Shown in pieces: positions 12,671-25,623 of a stretch of DNA of 64,000 nucleotides. The translations under genes and the position numbers were made by a program. How positions within the stretch are numbered: position 1 is the first letter of the stretch; each line of letters starts with the position of its first letter. The notes under the pieces were generated by a model. The model was not told the origin of the DNA and did no database searches. It worked only from the letters and a program-made list of their open reading frames with translations. Source of the stretch: Gymnothorax reevesii (taxonomy: Eukaryota; Chordata; Actinopteri; Anguilliformes; Muraenidae); contig CM056583.1 in assembly GCA_029721435.1 (NCBI GenBank), positions 48,575,120-48,639,119 on the forward strand, given 5' to 3'.

Positions 12671-13348
12671 GGGTCATCTCAATTCCACCTCGTAACCCTT
12701 CATCTCAGTCCTTCAGCTTGGTTTTGCACATTCACGGGAGGAGTAGGCTTGTCTTGAGTTCTACTCTGGAACAAGTGATAGGCGTGGAACAGCCTTGTAA
12801 GCCTTGAAACAAAGATTCCAAGGGACCGCACTTGAAACGAAGTGGAACGAAATATTCCCGGGATGCTCTGTGCACACCGGCGAAAATGGCAGAACTGCCA
12901 AAAGACTCTTCTAAAAAAATCTTAGTGTTTTTTTTTCTTCTAACTATGGATTCAGGAATTATTACACCTATGTTGAAATAGTGAATGTTTTTGTCGCTGA
13001 CTAGAGAGTGTTCAACCAGGTTTGTCATGGTGACGTTTTTCCCTCATCTCAGAGCTAGCCCTTGTTAGCTATTTCTGAATGGCTTGGCTGTATTTTTTTT
13101 TAAAGAACTATTCAGAGTTACCTAAGAATACGGCCTGCATCGCACATCTTAGATTACATTACCCAGCTGGTTAACGTACAGGTGTTGTGACTCGTTTATT
13201 ATTGTTTGCTAACGTAACGGGAATCGAGCGTTGTCTCATATTATAGTGGAACGAAAGCCTATCACTCGGTATCAAGGTCAAAGGCGAAGGGGTAGACCCA
13301 GGGGAAAGGCTAAGGTGGATGCCAAAGCATTTTATTTGAGACGCACCC
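12671..13348. mobile_element. 678-bp PIF/Harbinger-like MITE with TTA target duplication
   Basis: The ends are GGGTCATCTCAATT (left) and, reverse-complemented, GGGTGCGTCTCAAAT (right). TTA flanks both sides (12668-12670 and 13349-13351), the 3-bp duplication typical of Harbinger elements. No transposase is encoded. Confidence 0.55.
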
Positions 13349-13351
13349 TTA

Positions 13352-14651
13352 ATAGCTTCAGCTCTTGCTTTTTCTGATTTGGGGTTGTAACTATTGCACT
13401 AACATGAAGGTTCTGTGGCAGTGGTAACAGCGTCCAAAACAAATCCATAATATCCCCAAACACTCCATTTCAGGGATAATGAAAGTCTGAAGAGTAAGTA
13501 TGGGTGCAGGAATAGGGAAGACCCTCCATTTTATGTTTTCTGTTCCCCTGTTGCAATATGGTGATAAAACATTGATCACAGTTTATTTGATATCTTTTTT
13601 CATACTATGACCTCATTAGCCCATTGCAATCACATGCTAATCCAAAAGTATCAAAACACCAAGATTTTAAGAGAGTTGGATGAACTGAAGCCATTTTATT
13701 TGACGATTTAAGTTAAATAATTTAATACTTTTAATGCTACCCATCAAATATCTCGTATCAGACAACAATCGGAAGATAATCTGTATTGATTTTTCCCAAT
13801 GTCATCATTTTATTTTCTTGTCTCTTGTCTAACGTATGCTGTTTTTACTTTGTCATCACATATATGGACATTAGTGTCTTATCTTATCTTATCTTATCTT
13901 ATCTTATCTTATCTTATCTTATCTTAATATTTAAGATATTTTCTGCTGTATCTGGACAAGCTGGGGCTAAAATACCAAAAATGTTTATTTTGGGACAAGG
14001 CATCCATGGCATTTCAAGGTCAGGTACAGTATTAAGGAAAAGTAAGAATCAATAAAAGACCTTGCTGAACAGCATTATTTAAAGCACGTCTTCCCTCTGC
14101 TCGAATGTCACCATGGAAAAAGTTCAATTCTTTATTTCAAATGTTTTACTTGTTTGATTTAGGGTTATTGGTGTATTAATAATCAACAGGAGTCGAAATT
14201 TCAGACAAATTAAGAAATATTTGCTCTTAACAATAGGTAACAGATGTAAGGCTATTCTGCAGAAAAAACTGTTTGTTAAATGGCATATAATTGAGCAATT
14301 TTTTTTTTACAGTCTATCATTATGACTGTGAAGAATGAGATTTGCGGTGTAAATGACTGGCCAGGTGAAAATTGGTCAGTACCAGAACCAATCGGATGCA
14401 TTATTTTCAGGTGCAACATGCTTCTTCTTCCACCCACATACATTAATGCAGTGCCACCGCTGTGAAATTTACTGTGCCATTTCATCACACGGAATTGCTC
14501 CATGAATGATTAAGCTGATTGCTCCTCGTTGTGACCACCAAATAGGCCAGTGTAAAGTATCTCAGCAAGATTAAGCTCATATGCCACGGATGAGTTTTCT
14601 GTAAAGCACCATTATGCATTGAAGATGTGTAGCATATTTTTTGCATGCTTA
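13352..14651. other. Gene-poor intergenic DNA with (CTTAT)n
   Basis: No gene is recognisable. A (CTTAT)n minisatellite lies at 13878-13926. Confidence 0.5.
13878..13926 (+). repeat. (CTTAT)n, about 10 copies
   Basis: A perfect pentanucleotide repeat. Confidence 0.95.
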
Positions 14652-14655
14652 TTAA

Positions 14656-15314
14656 GGGGTCTTCAGGGTAAAGTGTAGAAACAACCATAATAATGTAAAT
14701 ACTAAGAAGTAAACATACTCAACATGATTTTAATGTCATAAAATGTAGTATTTTGATATAGATTCACATGGTTGCCATGTAAACAGCACTTAAATGACAA
14801 AATCTGAAAATATATTGTGACACTGATATTTCAATAACCCATGGTCAGATTTTACTCAAGTTAGTCTCATATGAAAGGTTTAAGATAGTTCTATGTAATG
14901 ACGTAGGATTATTTTGTTTGGAAAATTTATGAATATTTAATGAGCTCTGTTATGTAACCTTAAGAAAAATCGCTATCATCAACTTACTTCATTTTCTAAA
15001 TTAACCCCCTAAGGATGCACCTATCTAGAAAATCGATATCATTTCATAAATCTTGAACAGATTCAGCTTCAGTCCAAATTTCAAGTCAATCAGAGGAATA
15101 TTAATGATTTTATGAATGCCACCGGGTTGAAAATCAGAAAAAATTGTGATTTTCGTCAATTTGCATTTAAAGTCACAAGTAACAATTCAGGCAGAAGAAA
15201 AACATAGATTCTTGGTTTCTATTGGCATCTCACTTCATTCCTTTATTTATTTTATGTGAAAATCAAAAATACTGAAATTTTCAAAATAATTGAAATATTT
15301 ACCCTGAGGACCCC
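14656..15314. mobile_element. 659-bp TTAA-flanked MITE (piggyBac or Kolobok type)
   Basis: The left end GGGGTCTTCAGGGTAAA and the reverse-complemented right end GGGGTCCTCAGGGTAAA form 17-bp TIRs with one mismatch. TTAA directly flanks both ends (14652-14655 and 15315-15318), the target duplication of piggyBac and Kolobok elements. The interior is AT-rich and non-coding. Confidence 0.7.
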
Positions 15315-15318
15315 TTAA

Positions 15319-17499
15319 CATGCACTTTCAAAGAGAAATTTAATTTTGGTCAATGAAATGACTTCTATTTTATGTGTTTATGTAATTTGAGTTTTAAATG
15401 AGGAACTAATTAAATAAATGACCATTTTCTTATTGACGAGGAATCTAATTCCTGTGACTTAGGCTTCAAAGCCGAAACAAAGCCAAACTTGAATATTGGC
15501 GACCTTCGGTTCAAAGTTTGAAATATTGACACTAGTCCACTGTAGGTTCTGGAAAATGGTAGGTTATATGGTTTAGAAAGGAGCAGCCAGGCAACAGGCC
15601 TACAGGAATCAAGCTTGCTGAAGTGGGATTAACACGGGACGTGGTTTAGGATACAGTATATTTGACACTTTGTCCCAGCACAATATCAACAAATGTTGAA
15701 ATTTGAGTGACTTGCTATTATTTGAAGTCCTGCTCCTTGTAGCTTAAATAGAAGGTTGCCGTTGAAATGATTGGTTCCAAGTAATCCATAAATTCATGGG
15801 ATATGGTTAATTTTAATTAACTTTGTCCCAGAAAATTGGCTTATAACTGTTACAATCTTCATGGGAATTCCTCTAATGTCTCCAACCATTCAATTGCTTG
15901 CATGTCCATTTGACGTATTATTTCTTTTGTTTGTTTTTTGTCCGGAGTGCTGTCCTCACCAACTGTGTTCACGTGTGGGTTGGCCTATTGATACCTCTTA
16001 CTTTGAGTGTGCAGGTTCCTTGATTGTCACTTGCGATATGCCCTTTAGCAACAAGTCAGTATTTGCTTGTAAAAGTTCATCGTCTTTGGAAATTATTTGT
16101 GACCTTTAATAATCAAAATATACAGAATTCTCTTCCGAATTCTATCAATAGGAACAAGCTCCCAAGCCGAACTCTCGGTCTCTGGGATTGCATCCTTAAA
16201 TCAAATTTCAATGTGTTACTCTGCTCAGTTTATTAGGAACAACCTCCCAAGACTTCTGTGGTCATCAGTCCTGCCAAAAGAATACTCTGACGACTTCATT
16301 TAAAGAAAAAAAATCTGAAGAACTTCATTGTTTCAAAAAAGATGAAAACCTTCTGCTCATAAACCATTTCTTACTAAAAATTATTTTAAAAGAATACACA
16401 TTTTCACAAGTAAATACAGTATATTGTTATGTATGAGTATTTTATGTAAAGTACTGTATATCATTTGTAAATGAAGATTTGTCACATACTATTTGTGCTG
16501 CCTTACTGGTCAGCTATTTGTTTATTTTGCTCCTCATTTAGCACCCTCTGGTGGTATGTCTGTAGAAAAACATCTGATGCAATACCACTTCTTTGTGATG
16601 AAATAGACTAGTGCTTTCTCGAAGCTTCTGGCATCCTCTTGTCTGGAGGGGGCCGGATCACCCAGGAATCCTGTAGATCTTTCCAGAATGTTGCTAGTCT
16701 ACATAAATGCTGTGATTTTGGTCAGTAGAATTTTTGTTTTGGCAACAGAGTTACATATTGACATTAGAGTGTTATTATAAGATTAAACAGTGGATTATTT
16801 GTAGAAATTTTTCGACCTAATCAGTGGAGAATAAATTTTTTTCAGTTGTCATTGCTGGTTTTCTTTGTTGTGATTTTCAAGACATAACAATTTAAGAAAC
16901 AAGAATTGAACTTACTCTTTGATCCTATATACATATGTTTCATATGTCTGCACGCCTCCCTCGCTTTCATGATATCTGCCACAGTGTTGCCCTTTGCAGT
17001 GATACTTAATTTGCATAATTCATATTTCATCATTATAATCTGCTGCTCATCCATAGTGAAACCCATGGCTCATGCCTGGTCCATTTTGATTGGCTGTTGG
17101 CTGTACACAGCATACTTTTATGTATACATGCTTGATTAGCAATCATAAGCTGAGTTCATAAACTTTGCTCCCCACAACTTGAGGATAATCAGTGTCATGC
17201 ACTGATTTAATGCTGATTGCCTTTGTATGGTTTAATGAAGCTGATAGTTTGTTTATAACCCGAGTATGTTAAACAAGCCTTCATGCAACATACCTCAGTT
17301 GTGGGGAAGCATGATTATAATAAACAGAGGTGTAGCCAAGCAAACTCTTTGATAGCTTACTTATTCCCTCAAATGGGAATAATAATTCCCATAATAATAA
17401 AAACTAGGCTTATGCTGTCGGAGGCGACGGCTGGGGGTATATCCCTGAATGCCCCCAATCCTTCAATTCCCCAATCCTTGAATAGACCTTGAATAGACT
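15319..17499. other. Gene-poor intergenic DNA
   Basis: AT-rich sequence with no recognisable gene, RNA or strong repeat. Confidence 0.5.
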
Positions 17500-17960
17500 T
17501 GCATTTGAACTTAATTTCAGGTCAATCGGACAAATGGTTCTGAAGATATGGCCAAAATGGTAATTTTCCATCACAAAGCACCACCTGGTGGCAAAATATT
17601 GAACCATACAGGTATGATGTCATCATGTGACATGTTGTGAGGTCATGACCTTGCAGTTGCACATAGTTTCATATCAATTGGAGAAATAGTTCCAAAGATA
17701 TAGCAACAATGGTGAATTTTATGTGACAAAGCTCCACCTTGTGTCAAAATTTTGAACCAAACAGGTATAATGTCATCGTGGGACACATCCTCAGGTCATG
17801 ACCTTTCATTTGCACTTGATTTGAGGTCAATCGGAAAATATTTCCAGAGATATGATAAAAAAAGTGATTTTTTTCAGTTTTTGTTCCCTGGTGGCCAATC
17901 TAGACATCGTATATTGTCCAAAATCGAATCAGTTCTTCCTCTTTATGATACTTACTTATG
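17500..17960 (+). repeat. Tandem repeat, period 153 bp, about 2.5-3 copies
   Basis: CAGGTCAATCGG (17519), ATATCAATTGG (17672) and GAGGTCAATCGG (17825) are spaced 153 and 153. The blocks GGTATGATGTCATCATG and GGTATAATGTCATCGTG recur at the same spacing, as do AAAGCACCACCTGGTGGCAA and AAAGCTCCACCTTGTGTCAA. Such units are common in fish as dispersed arrays. Confidence 0.8.
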
Positions 17961-18454
17961 TGCAAAATTTGAGATTTGTAATTGAAATATTGCTGAAGTT
18001 ATCGTGTTAACACGTAGTGCGGCGGCGGTCGGACCAAAAACATTCGGAACGGACCATTCGGCGTTCGGGGATATAATAATGTTGGCAAACAGTTTAACTC
18101 TCACCCAGTTAAAAGCAAATACTGCCATGTTTTGTAAAAAGCTGAGAAATATGTTTTCAAGCTTTTGGTGAATCGATCTTTCCCTGCTGTTTCAGATGTA
18201 TTCAATATTAATTCAAGGCTTTACCACAAGATGCAAACCAGTGATTAGCCTGAAATGCAGGAAGACCAGATAAGAGTTTGCCAAACACATGTAAATAGCC
18301 AGTATAGTCTATCTCATCTATCTCGTTTAGGCCTGTGAAAGGAGCTGGAGCTGACTGCGGCTCAACCTGGGCAGATACTGTTCATTAGACTGTGCCGAGC
18401 GGGAGGATGATGCCGGCATAAACGCTGCACTGAGGAAAAAGAGAAACGCTCCAA

Positions 18455-18497
18455 AATAATAATAATAATAATAATTATTATTATTATTATTATTATT
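18455..18497. repeat. (AAT)n(ATT)n inverted trinucleotide repeat
   Basis: AAT units switch to ATT units, so the tract is self-complementary and can form a perfect hairpin. Confidence 0.9.
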
Positions 18498-18879
18498 TGA
18501 CGTGGGTCTGTTGTATATCCTACAACTGTTGTAAAAACAGATGAGGAGTTTATAGACATAAGTCATGATGGAGTTATTTTATTTGAGTGACTACATGATA
18601 ACCAATTTAGCACTCAGTCAAGTGTTACTGTACATATGAAAATGAAAATGGTTCACGAAATGCTTCTAACAAGTAACACTGACGCTTCAAGGAAAAAGAT
18701 TCACATGCACACATCACACCCCATATAGAAGCCCATTTTGACGGAAATCTGCACATTCATACTCGCCTGTCATTCATGATAGATTTATTCCAGATTTGTG
18801 ATGAAGCGTTTATTGATTTGTTGATACATACAGAGCACTGCAGCTGCACAGGCATGTACTGATAGGAACAATGGTATTT

Positions 18880-19530
18880 GATAATGCGCCACTCCGCCAG
18901 CTCATAAATTCAAATGGGGATTGCACGTAAACATCGGGCCCGGCGCGGGAGCTCGTATATTTTCCTGTCACATGCAAAGCGACCTTAAATGGAGCCTACA
19001 GTCGTAATGGGCTAGTGCTGGCAAGCGCGACGAGTCAAAGGTGCAGTCTCCCAAGCGTGCGCACACTGGAATCCATCACTCAGCGTGCAGCAGAGGGAAG
19101 GTTAAAAACCGGACAGAGGAGCGGGGGAGGAGAGCCGGGTGAACGCGATTAATATCGTTCAGCAGCACTCCGAATTCCCTCGACTGCGCGTTAGCACCGA
19201 TTTAATCTTTACTCTATTTTAGACACCCCGCCCGCTTGCCTCCCCCCCCACCCCACCTCTCCCTGTCCACCTTCTCGACGGGATGGGACAGACAAAGCTT
19301 TCAGACGTCCGTCAGGACCCCTTCCTCCTGGCCTTTCCGCACATCCTGCCCTGCCGACCATTTGAATCGGGGAGGTGGTTTTAATGTTGCGGGGGTAATT
19401 TGCACGTTGGAATGAGTGAGAATTAATTGGCAGCCAGACAGCGACGCTTGCCTGTGGAAGCTCCATTAGTGCTAATGGAGAGGCAGACCTGACGTCTCCG
19501 ACATTAATGTTAATGGAGAATCTGCTGACA
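18880..19530. promoter_or_regulatory. Candidate conserved regulatory block with TAAT-rich palindrome
   Basis: This GC-richer stretch with little repeat content includes a perfect 9-bp inverted repeat CTCCATTAG-TG-CTAATGGAG (19461-19480) followed by ATTAATGTTAATGGAG. Paired TAAT cores are the usual homeodomain binding sites. Conservation cannot be judged without alignments. Confidence 0.3.
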
Positions 19531-21195
19531 GGAAAGGTGGTTTCCTCTAATACTGGCCGGGTGGGGCGTCATTCGTTGGATACATGTCTGTGTTGTAGCA
19601 ATGGCATCAAAGAAAGAGGTGTGTTTGCAAGCACAACGTACAAATTCATTCTTTCATGCCACAGAGGACTGAGGTAAAATGCACTCTGGTGTTGAAAGTA
19701 TTGTAGTAATTGAGCTGTGTGAGGAATGGGGGGGAGGCTGAAAATGTTTTTCCCAGAAACATGTCTATAATCACACATGATCGGCTCCTTCAAGAGTCAA
19801 TAATCTTTAAAACGGAGAGTGGAATAGCAGTCTTTGAACAGAAAAGCTCTGTATAAGTATACAGCATACCTGCGACATATAACGCCAATACATAATTTGA
19901 AACCAAGAGTTTAGCTGTTGTATAAAATGAAATTGTCTTACTACTTCTTACCTGCAGATTAGTGCAATAACACAAGAGGGATGTGCCAAAACAAAATTTT
20001 TTATCATGGTCACGGGTGCAATGTGTCAGAATTCACTGTGCATTGCTCTCTCCTGTGTACGACGTATTGTAGCCTCTGTCAGAGCGTCCTGTTCACCGGA
20101 GAAAACACCAACAATGGGCATGTGAGCATCGGAAGTGGGCCTTGGTAAAAGGGTAGGTGGTCTCCTGGTCCAATATGTCCTGTTTTCTTTTACATCATAT
20201 TCATATTCAGCAGAGTGTCCAAAGCTCTGGGCATTCATCTTCTCTGTTTGGATTCCAGTACATAAAAGCCTGTCGCAAAATGTCGGAGTTTGAGCGTTAT
20301 TTAAGTCAGTTTTCATGATTTTCTGCATTTGTATTTATAATATTTATTATTTTCCTCAGTTCCTGTGTCTAATAATAAGGAAAATATTATACTGTGTTCA
20401 TGATGCATTTTGCTCTATGTGAATTCAGTACTTATATGAAATCTACGTTAAAAAAAAGTGTATTTCTCTTGATGAAACCTCAGCTGGCAGTCAGCGTGAC
20501 TGGAAGATTCTTGTCTCACTGCACAAGAGGTAGTGTATATCCACACCTGTCATACCCTTGGTAAAAGGCCATTAATTTGCTTCACAAACTCTGCAGTGCC
20601 TCCACGCCCCAGTAGCTTATATGGATTTAAATAGTCTCAAACAGTCCGTAATTCAATTAGGGAGCATTTACAGTGAGTGCGTACAGCGTAACTCCTAACT
20701 GTCACTGCCCAAATGTGAACCTCACTGTACGCCAGACCTGAGTTGGGGATTCCAACTTGGAGCATACCTGAAGCTCTTTTTTTTTTTTTTTTAAATCAGA
20801 GTTCTGATGCAGGGAATTGAGTAGATTGGATCCCTGGAAGTCTGGCAGTAGAGTTGAGAAGTTCCATGAGGACCATCTACCTGACTGATGTATGAATATT
20901 TCCAGTCGCTGGTGCACTGGAGTAGTTATGTGAGGATGCTCTCTTCCCTGGGATGGCAAAATAACAAACGCTGGGGTCTCTGCGGAGATGGTGCCTCCTG
21001 TCAGTTGGGATCATGTCATAGGGATGCCCGGTCCAGAGGGTGAGAGGGAGGTCAATCCCAGGTCCCCCTTATCCCTGAATGCCAGCTGGCCCAATCCTGG
21101 GACCGCTCTGAGCTAACCAGCTGCTTCCAGTCACATCACATCGCTTTAGCTCACCACCCATGGGCAGGAATGACCTTGAGCTTGCCCTATCCCTT

Positions 21196-21236
21196 CTCTC
21201 TCTCTCTTTCTCTCCCCCCATCTCTCTCCCCTCTTC

Positions 21237-21276
<40 letters not shown>

Positions 21277-21293
21277 CTCGCTCTCGCTCAATT
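21196..21293 (+). repeat. (CT)n-rich microsatellite
   Basis: Imperfect CT repeats with a purer core at 21241-21272 and CGCT variants at the end. Confidence 0.9.
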
Positions 21294-22209
21294 ATGAATA
21301 GACACCCACGGCTCACTCTTGCCTCAAAACTATTCGTCTACTGTCATATTTATGTAGTTTCAGGGTACACAAAGACACACCCAGGCACACACTCACATGT
21401 CACATATTACACTCAATGTTGGTTTCAGCTCCTGTCACAAAACTTGCCAAATCATAATCATAAACTTTTAAGGAAGACACTCAAACACAGGTACACACAA
21501 ATATGCACAAGCATGTGCACGCATTTTTACATAAAACATACTACTCTCAGTGTAACTGTCAGCGCTTGTCACAAAGTTTGGTATGTCATATTGATGTTTG
21601 TTTGCACTGGGACCGCAGACACACGCTGACATGCTCACACACATATTTTGAACTATGAATCTGGCAGAAAAACATGCACGATGAAGTAGCGGAGGTTGCC
21701 AGCTCAAGACGGGCAATTATCTTTGGTGAACTTAGTGGCAAATGTGGAGAGTGTCCTAGTGTCCTCAGTGTCCCTGAAGCTGCACGTCCAAATAAGGGCA
21801 AATGTTATCTCTCAGAAGACATACTATAGGGGCGATGAGCAGAAAAGGGGGGATTGTGCACAATGTTGACTGGCCCCTAATGGAGGTGACAGCATATATC
21901 ACTCTGATGCTGAGAAAAGTTAATTAGTTCTCTTTTCTTCCCCTCTCGCTTTCTCACCCTTTCCCTCCATATCCCCTCCCATTTCCCCCTCCCTAGCCAC
22001 ACTGTCTGCCTTTTTTTGGGGGGTTGGACTCCTAATTGTCTAGCAGTCAGATGGCACTCTAGAGAGTCTTTTGTTCTGAATGGGCGAAAAATTGTACCCG
22101 CAAAATAGAGATTCCCAGCCCGATCAATTCCCTCTAACAACTCTATTGATTAGCTGCAGTAACATTTTTCATTTATTAATTATGAAGAAGATGTTCTTGG
22201 GATTTCTCC

Positions 22210-22251
<42 letters not shown>
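22210..22251 (+). repeat. (CT)n microsatellite
   Basis: A pure CT run of about 40 bases. Confidence 0.95.
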
Positions 22252-22253
<2 letters not shown>

Positions 22254-22615
22254 TTCTTTCTGAGTCATTAGTTTATCTTTTTCCAATTCACTTGCTCTCT
22301 GTCTCTTTAACTCTTGCTAAGTTTGGGCTGAAATGCTGTTATTCCGTCACGACAGGGAATCAGTCCATCCTGGACTCACCATTATGGCATCTCAGAGGGA
22401 AAGGAGCCATGTCGCTGCTTATGCTCTATCAACTTAGCATCATGGGAAAGCTTCTGTGAGAGTCATTGCAGTGTTTATGAGCGATGCCCTTATTGATCCT
22501 GGCCAATCTGTTATATTTCAAACCTTATTGTAGGTTGTTCTACTGTTCAAGTGGTGTCATTATCACCACAAGACGTGACACTTCTAACAAAGCTGCTAAC
22601 TGTGATGGGTTTTGA

Positions 22616-22617
<2 letters not shown>

Positions 22618-22650
<33 letters not shown>

Positions 22651-22885
22651 CTTGTATCGCTATACTTGTGAGAACCAAACATTGAGAAACCACAAATGTG
22701 GGTTTTGAGGACATTTTGGATCATGATAATTGAGGTTTATGGAGGAGTTCAGTTGATTGGTTAAAGTTAAGTCTACAATTACAGTTAGAGTTAAGTTAAG
22801 GTCAGGCTTAAGGTTAGGTTTGGGAAAGACTGTACTAAATGAATGTAAGTCCATAAAGTTTCCTCATAAGTATAGCGGTACAAAG

Positions 22886-22924
<39 letters not shown>

Positions 22925-23112
22925 CATGCATGTGTGTGTGTATGGGCTTACATAGCTATATTTGTGGGGACTAACTCTTGAGAAACCACAAATATTGTGA
23001 GGATATTTGGGGTTGTGAGGAAATTTGGGTGGTCCACGCTGAGGAATATGGAGGATTATGGTTAAAGTTAGGTTAGAGTTAATGCAATGTCCTCACAAGT
23101 ATAGCAGTAGAA
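22618..23112 (+). repeat. Two tandem copies of a TG-headed fish repeat, period about 294 bp
   Basis: Each copy starts with (TG)n (22618-22648 and 22888-22920), then TGGGCTTGTATCGCTATACT / TGGGCTTACATAGCTATATT, TGAGAAACCACAAAT, a GGTTAGG/GTTAAAGTTAGGTT tract and a TCCTCACAAGTATAGC-like end. I recall a common fish repeat built this way. Confidence 0.7.
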
Positions 23113-24141
23113 ATGTATGTGTCTACATTTTCATGAGTATACTGTCTCTGCAACAAATTTAAAAACTGTTCTCGCTTTTCTTATGCACTGAATAGTATCC
23201 AGCAATATAAATCACGGTGGTGCATAATTGTCCCTGTTTCCCCTGCAAATAAATTATGAGGGACAAATAACAGAGCTTGCAGTTTCAGTATTTAAACTTT
23301 CTTTTGCCAATTCAGTGACCTAGAATTTTGTGTAAAATAGAAGTTACAGCAGTTCTTGGTTGTACAAGAGCAGTATTTTATGTGGGGGGCGAACCCACAC
23401 ACCATAAATATTCTGTCCAAAGACTGAATGCTGTTGGTGTTGGTTCATCTACACTCTTTTGTGTATTACTTAAGCAGGGCATTTTTGATCCAGAAAGCAG
23501 AAATTATTTGTTTAACACTAGGTATTTTTATATAATATTTCTTATGAAATGTGTGATGTCATAATAATTCTCACCATTGAAACAAAGTCTAAACACGAAA
23601 ATACTGTATTATATCAATTTTGACATCATAAGTCTTCTTCAGCATCTGCTTTTCTTCCAACTCACAACAATCTAAGATGAAATAAAGTTCATGTTGTATG
23701 CAGTCACAGAGCAACAAGGCCCATGATAATACATAAACGAAAACATAGTGTTAGCTGTTTTGTAGGAGCTGGCAGACATTGAATGTTGTCCCAAATATGA
23801 TGAGTAACATATTATTGTGAGAATCTGATGGTCATCAAAACTGAGGCAACATTTCTCTTTAAATACCCCAGGACTGTTCAGTACTCTGTATACAGCATGT
23901 GGCAATAATAAATAGTTTACAGCGCCCTCCGTAATTATTGGCACCCCTGGTTAAGATGTGTTCTTTAGCTTCAAATAAATTCAGTTTTTTCTAAATAATA
24001 TAGGACCTCAATGAAAAAAAAAGAGGAAAATCTAACCTTTAATTCAAGTGCATTTATTCAATGGGAAAAAAAAAATCTCACATTAAGAAATAATTCTTTT
24101 ACATCAAATCATGTGTGCCACAATTATTTGCACCCCTTATG

Positions 24142-25153
24142 TTAATACTTTGTACAACCCCCTTTTGCCCACAAAACAGCACCTAATCTTCTCCTATAAT
24201 GTTTCACATGATGGGAGAATACAGAAAGAGGGATCTTCAACCATTCCTCTTTGCACAATCTCTCTAAATCATCCAGTGACCCGGGTCCTCTCCTCTGCAC
24301 TCTCCTCTTCTGCTCACTCCACAGGTTTTCTGTGGGGTTGAGGTCTGGGGACTGAGATGGCCATGGGAGGAGCTTGATTCAATGTCTGGTGAACCATTTC
24401 TGTGTAGATTTGGCCACATGTTTTGGGTCATTATCTTGCTGAAAGACCCAGTGACGACCAATCTTCAACTTTCGGGCATAGGCCACCAGATTTTGATTTA
24501 AAATGTCCTGGTATTTCAAAGCGTTCCTGATACCATGCACCCTAACAAGGTTCCCAGGCCCTCTGGAAGAGAAACATGCCCACAGCATCGCCAATCCTCC
24601 CCCATACTTCACAGTGGGCACGAGGTGCTTTTCTGCATACTCATCTTTTGTGTTCTGCCAGACCCACTTAGAGTGTTTGTTGCCAAAAAGCTCTATCTTG
24701 TTCTCATCTGACCAAAGCACATGGTCCCGGTTGAAGTCCCAGTGCCGCTTAGTGAACTCCAGACGTTTGTGTTTATGATAGTGAGTGAGAAAAGGTTTTT
24801 TCTGTGCATGCCTCCCAAACAGCTTGGTGGCATGTAGATTGCGCCTGATGGTTGTTTTGGAGACTTTGTGACCCAAAGATGCTACCATTTGTTACAATTC
24901 TTTAACAGTGAACTTTGAGGACTTTTTATTTCTCTTACCATCCTCTTCATTATCCGTGGTGGCAAAATAACCTTGCGTCTTCGTCCAGGCTTGTTTACCA
25001 CTGTTCCAGTTGTTTTAAACTTCTTAATGATTCCTCTGACCGTAGATATGGGCAGGTGCAGGCGAGTGGCTATTTCTTGTAGCCATTGCCTGACTTGTGA
25101 AGGTCGACACACATCTGCCTTACTTGAATGGTGTGTTCCTTTGTCTTTCCCAT
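24142..25153 (-). pseudogene. Tc1-like transposase pseudogene (DD34E), two frameshifts and two stops
   Basis: The start is taken at ATG 25153-25151 (MGKTKEHTIQVRQMCV), because the upstream longer frame does not fit the family; the end is TAA at 24144-24142. Allowing for two lost bases, the length is 337 codons, the usual size. An N-terminal paired-type helix-turn-helix region (IATRLHLPISTVRGIIKKF) and a second one (VSKTTIRRNLHATKLFG) precede the catalytic part: VLWSDEN, FQQDNDPKH and SPDLNPTENLW supply the two Asp and the Glu. Damage: a one-base loss near 25074-25076, a one-base loss in the T run 24923-24927, TAA at 24894-24892 and TGA at 24381-24379. The catalytic triad is intact, so decay is moderate. 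Confidence 0.88.
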
Positions 25154-25493
25154 GTTGAAGAGTGGATAAGAGAAATGGCCTCTGTGTCACATCATATTTA
25201 TTCCCCAGGGAAACAGGAAGTGATGAATTACTAATTAAATGTTCCTAGATACTCTGATTAACTTTGTAAACTACTGTAGAAATGACAGAAATACTTCAAT
25301 TACATTTATTTCCTAGGAATTGTTAGGGGCCATTAATTGTGGAATAGGTGATTTTATGAAAAATAATTATTTCTTAGTCAGGGATTTTTTTCCCCTTAAA
25401 ATTCACTTGAGTTGAAGGTTATAATTTTCTACAATTTTCAGTGTGAGAGTATGCTTCTGCAATAAAAAATTGAATTTGTTTTAAGGCTTTTAA

Positions 25494-25623
25494 CCCAGGA
25501 GAACCCATGGGGTCAAATTTGACCTCACCTAATTAGCCCCTACCCTGCACTAGCAGATGTCAATTTTTATGCAAATTTGATATTTTTCTTGAGGAAAAAA
25601 AAGATGTCTTGGGTTCTTCAGGG
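25494..25623. mobile_element. 130-bp TTAA-flanked MITE nested in the Tc1 element
   Basis: The left end CCCAGGAGAACCCATGGGGT and the reverse-complemented right end CCCTGAAGAACCCAAGACAT form short imperfect TIRs. TTAA flanks both (25490-25493 and 25624-25627). Taking out the element and one TTAA joins GGCTTTTAATGCATCTTAAC, which fits the Tc1 right end. This suggests a later insertion of piggyBac/Kolobok type. Confidence 0.6.

Larger units (their letters stand above)
17961..23919. other. Gene-poor intergenic DNA with simple repeats and a GC-richer patch
   Basis: No conserved gene is recognisable. It contains (AAT)n(ATT)n, CT and TG microsatellites, listed separately. The patch 18880-19530 is GC-richer, low in repeats and holds palindromic TAAT motifs. 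Confidence 0.5.

Noticed and set aside
14767..14786. GTTGCCATGTAAAC as a further X-box
   Set aside because: Two core mismatches and a position within a MITE make it too weak.
19209..19466. 85-codon minus ORF in the GC-rich patch
   Set aside because: Gly/Arg-rich peptide from GC-rich sequence, no homologue and poor start context.
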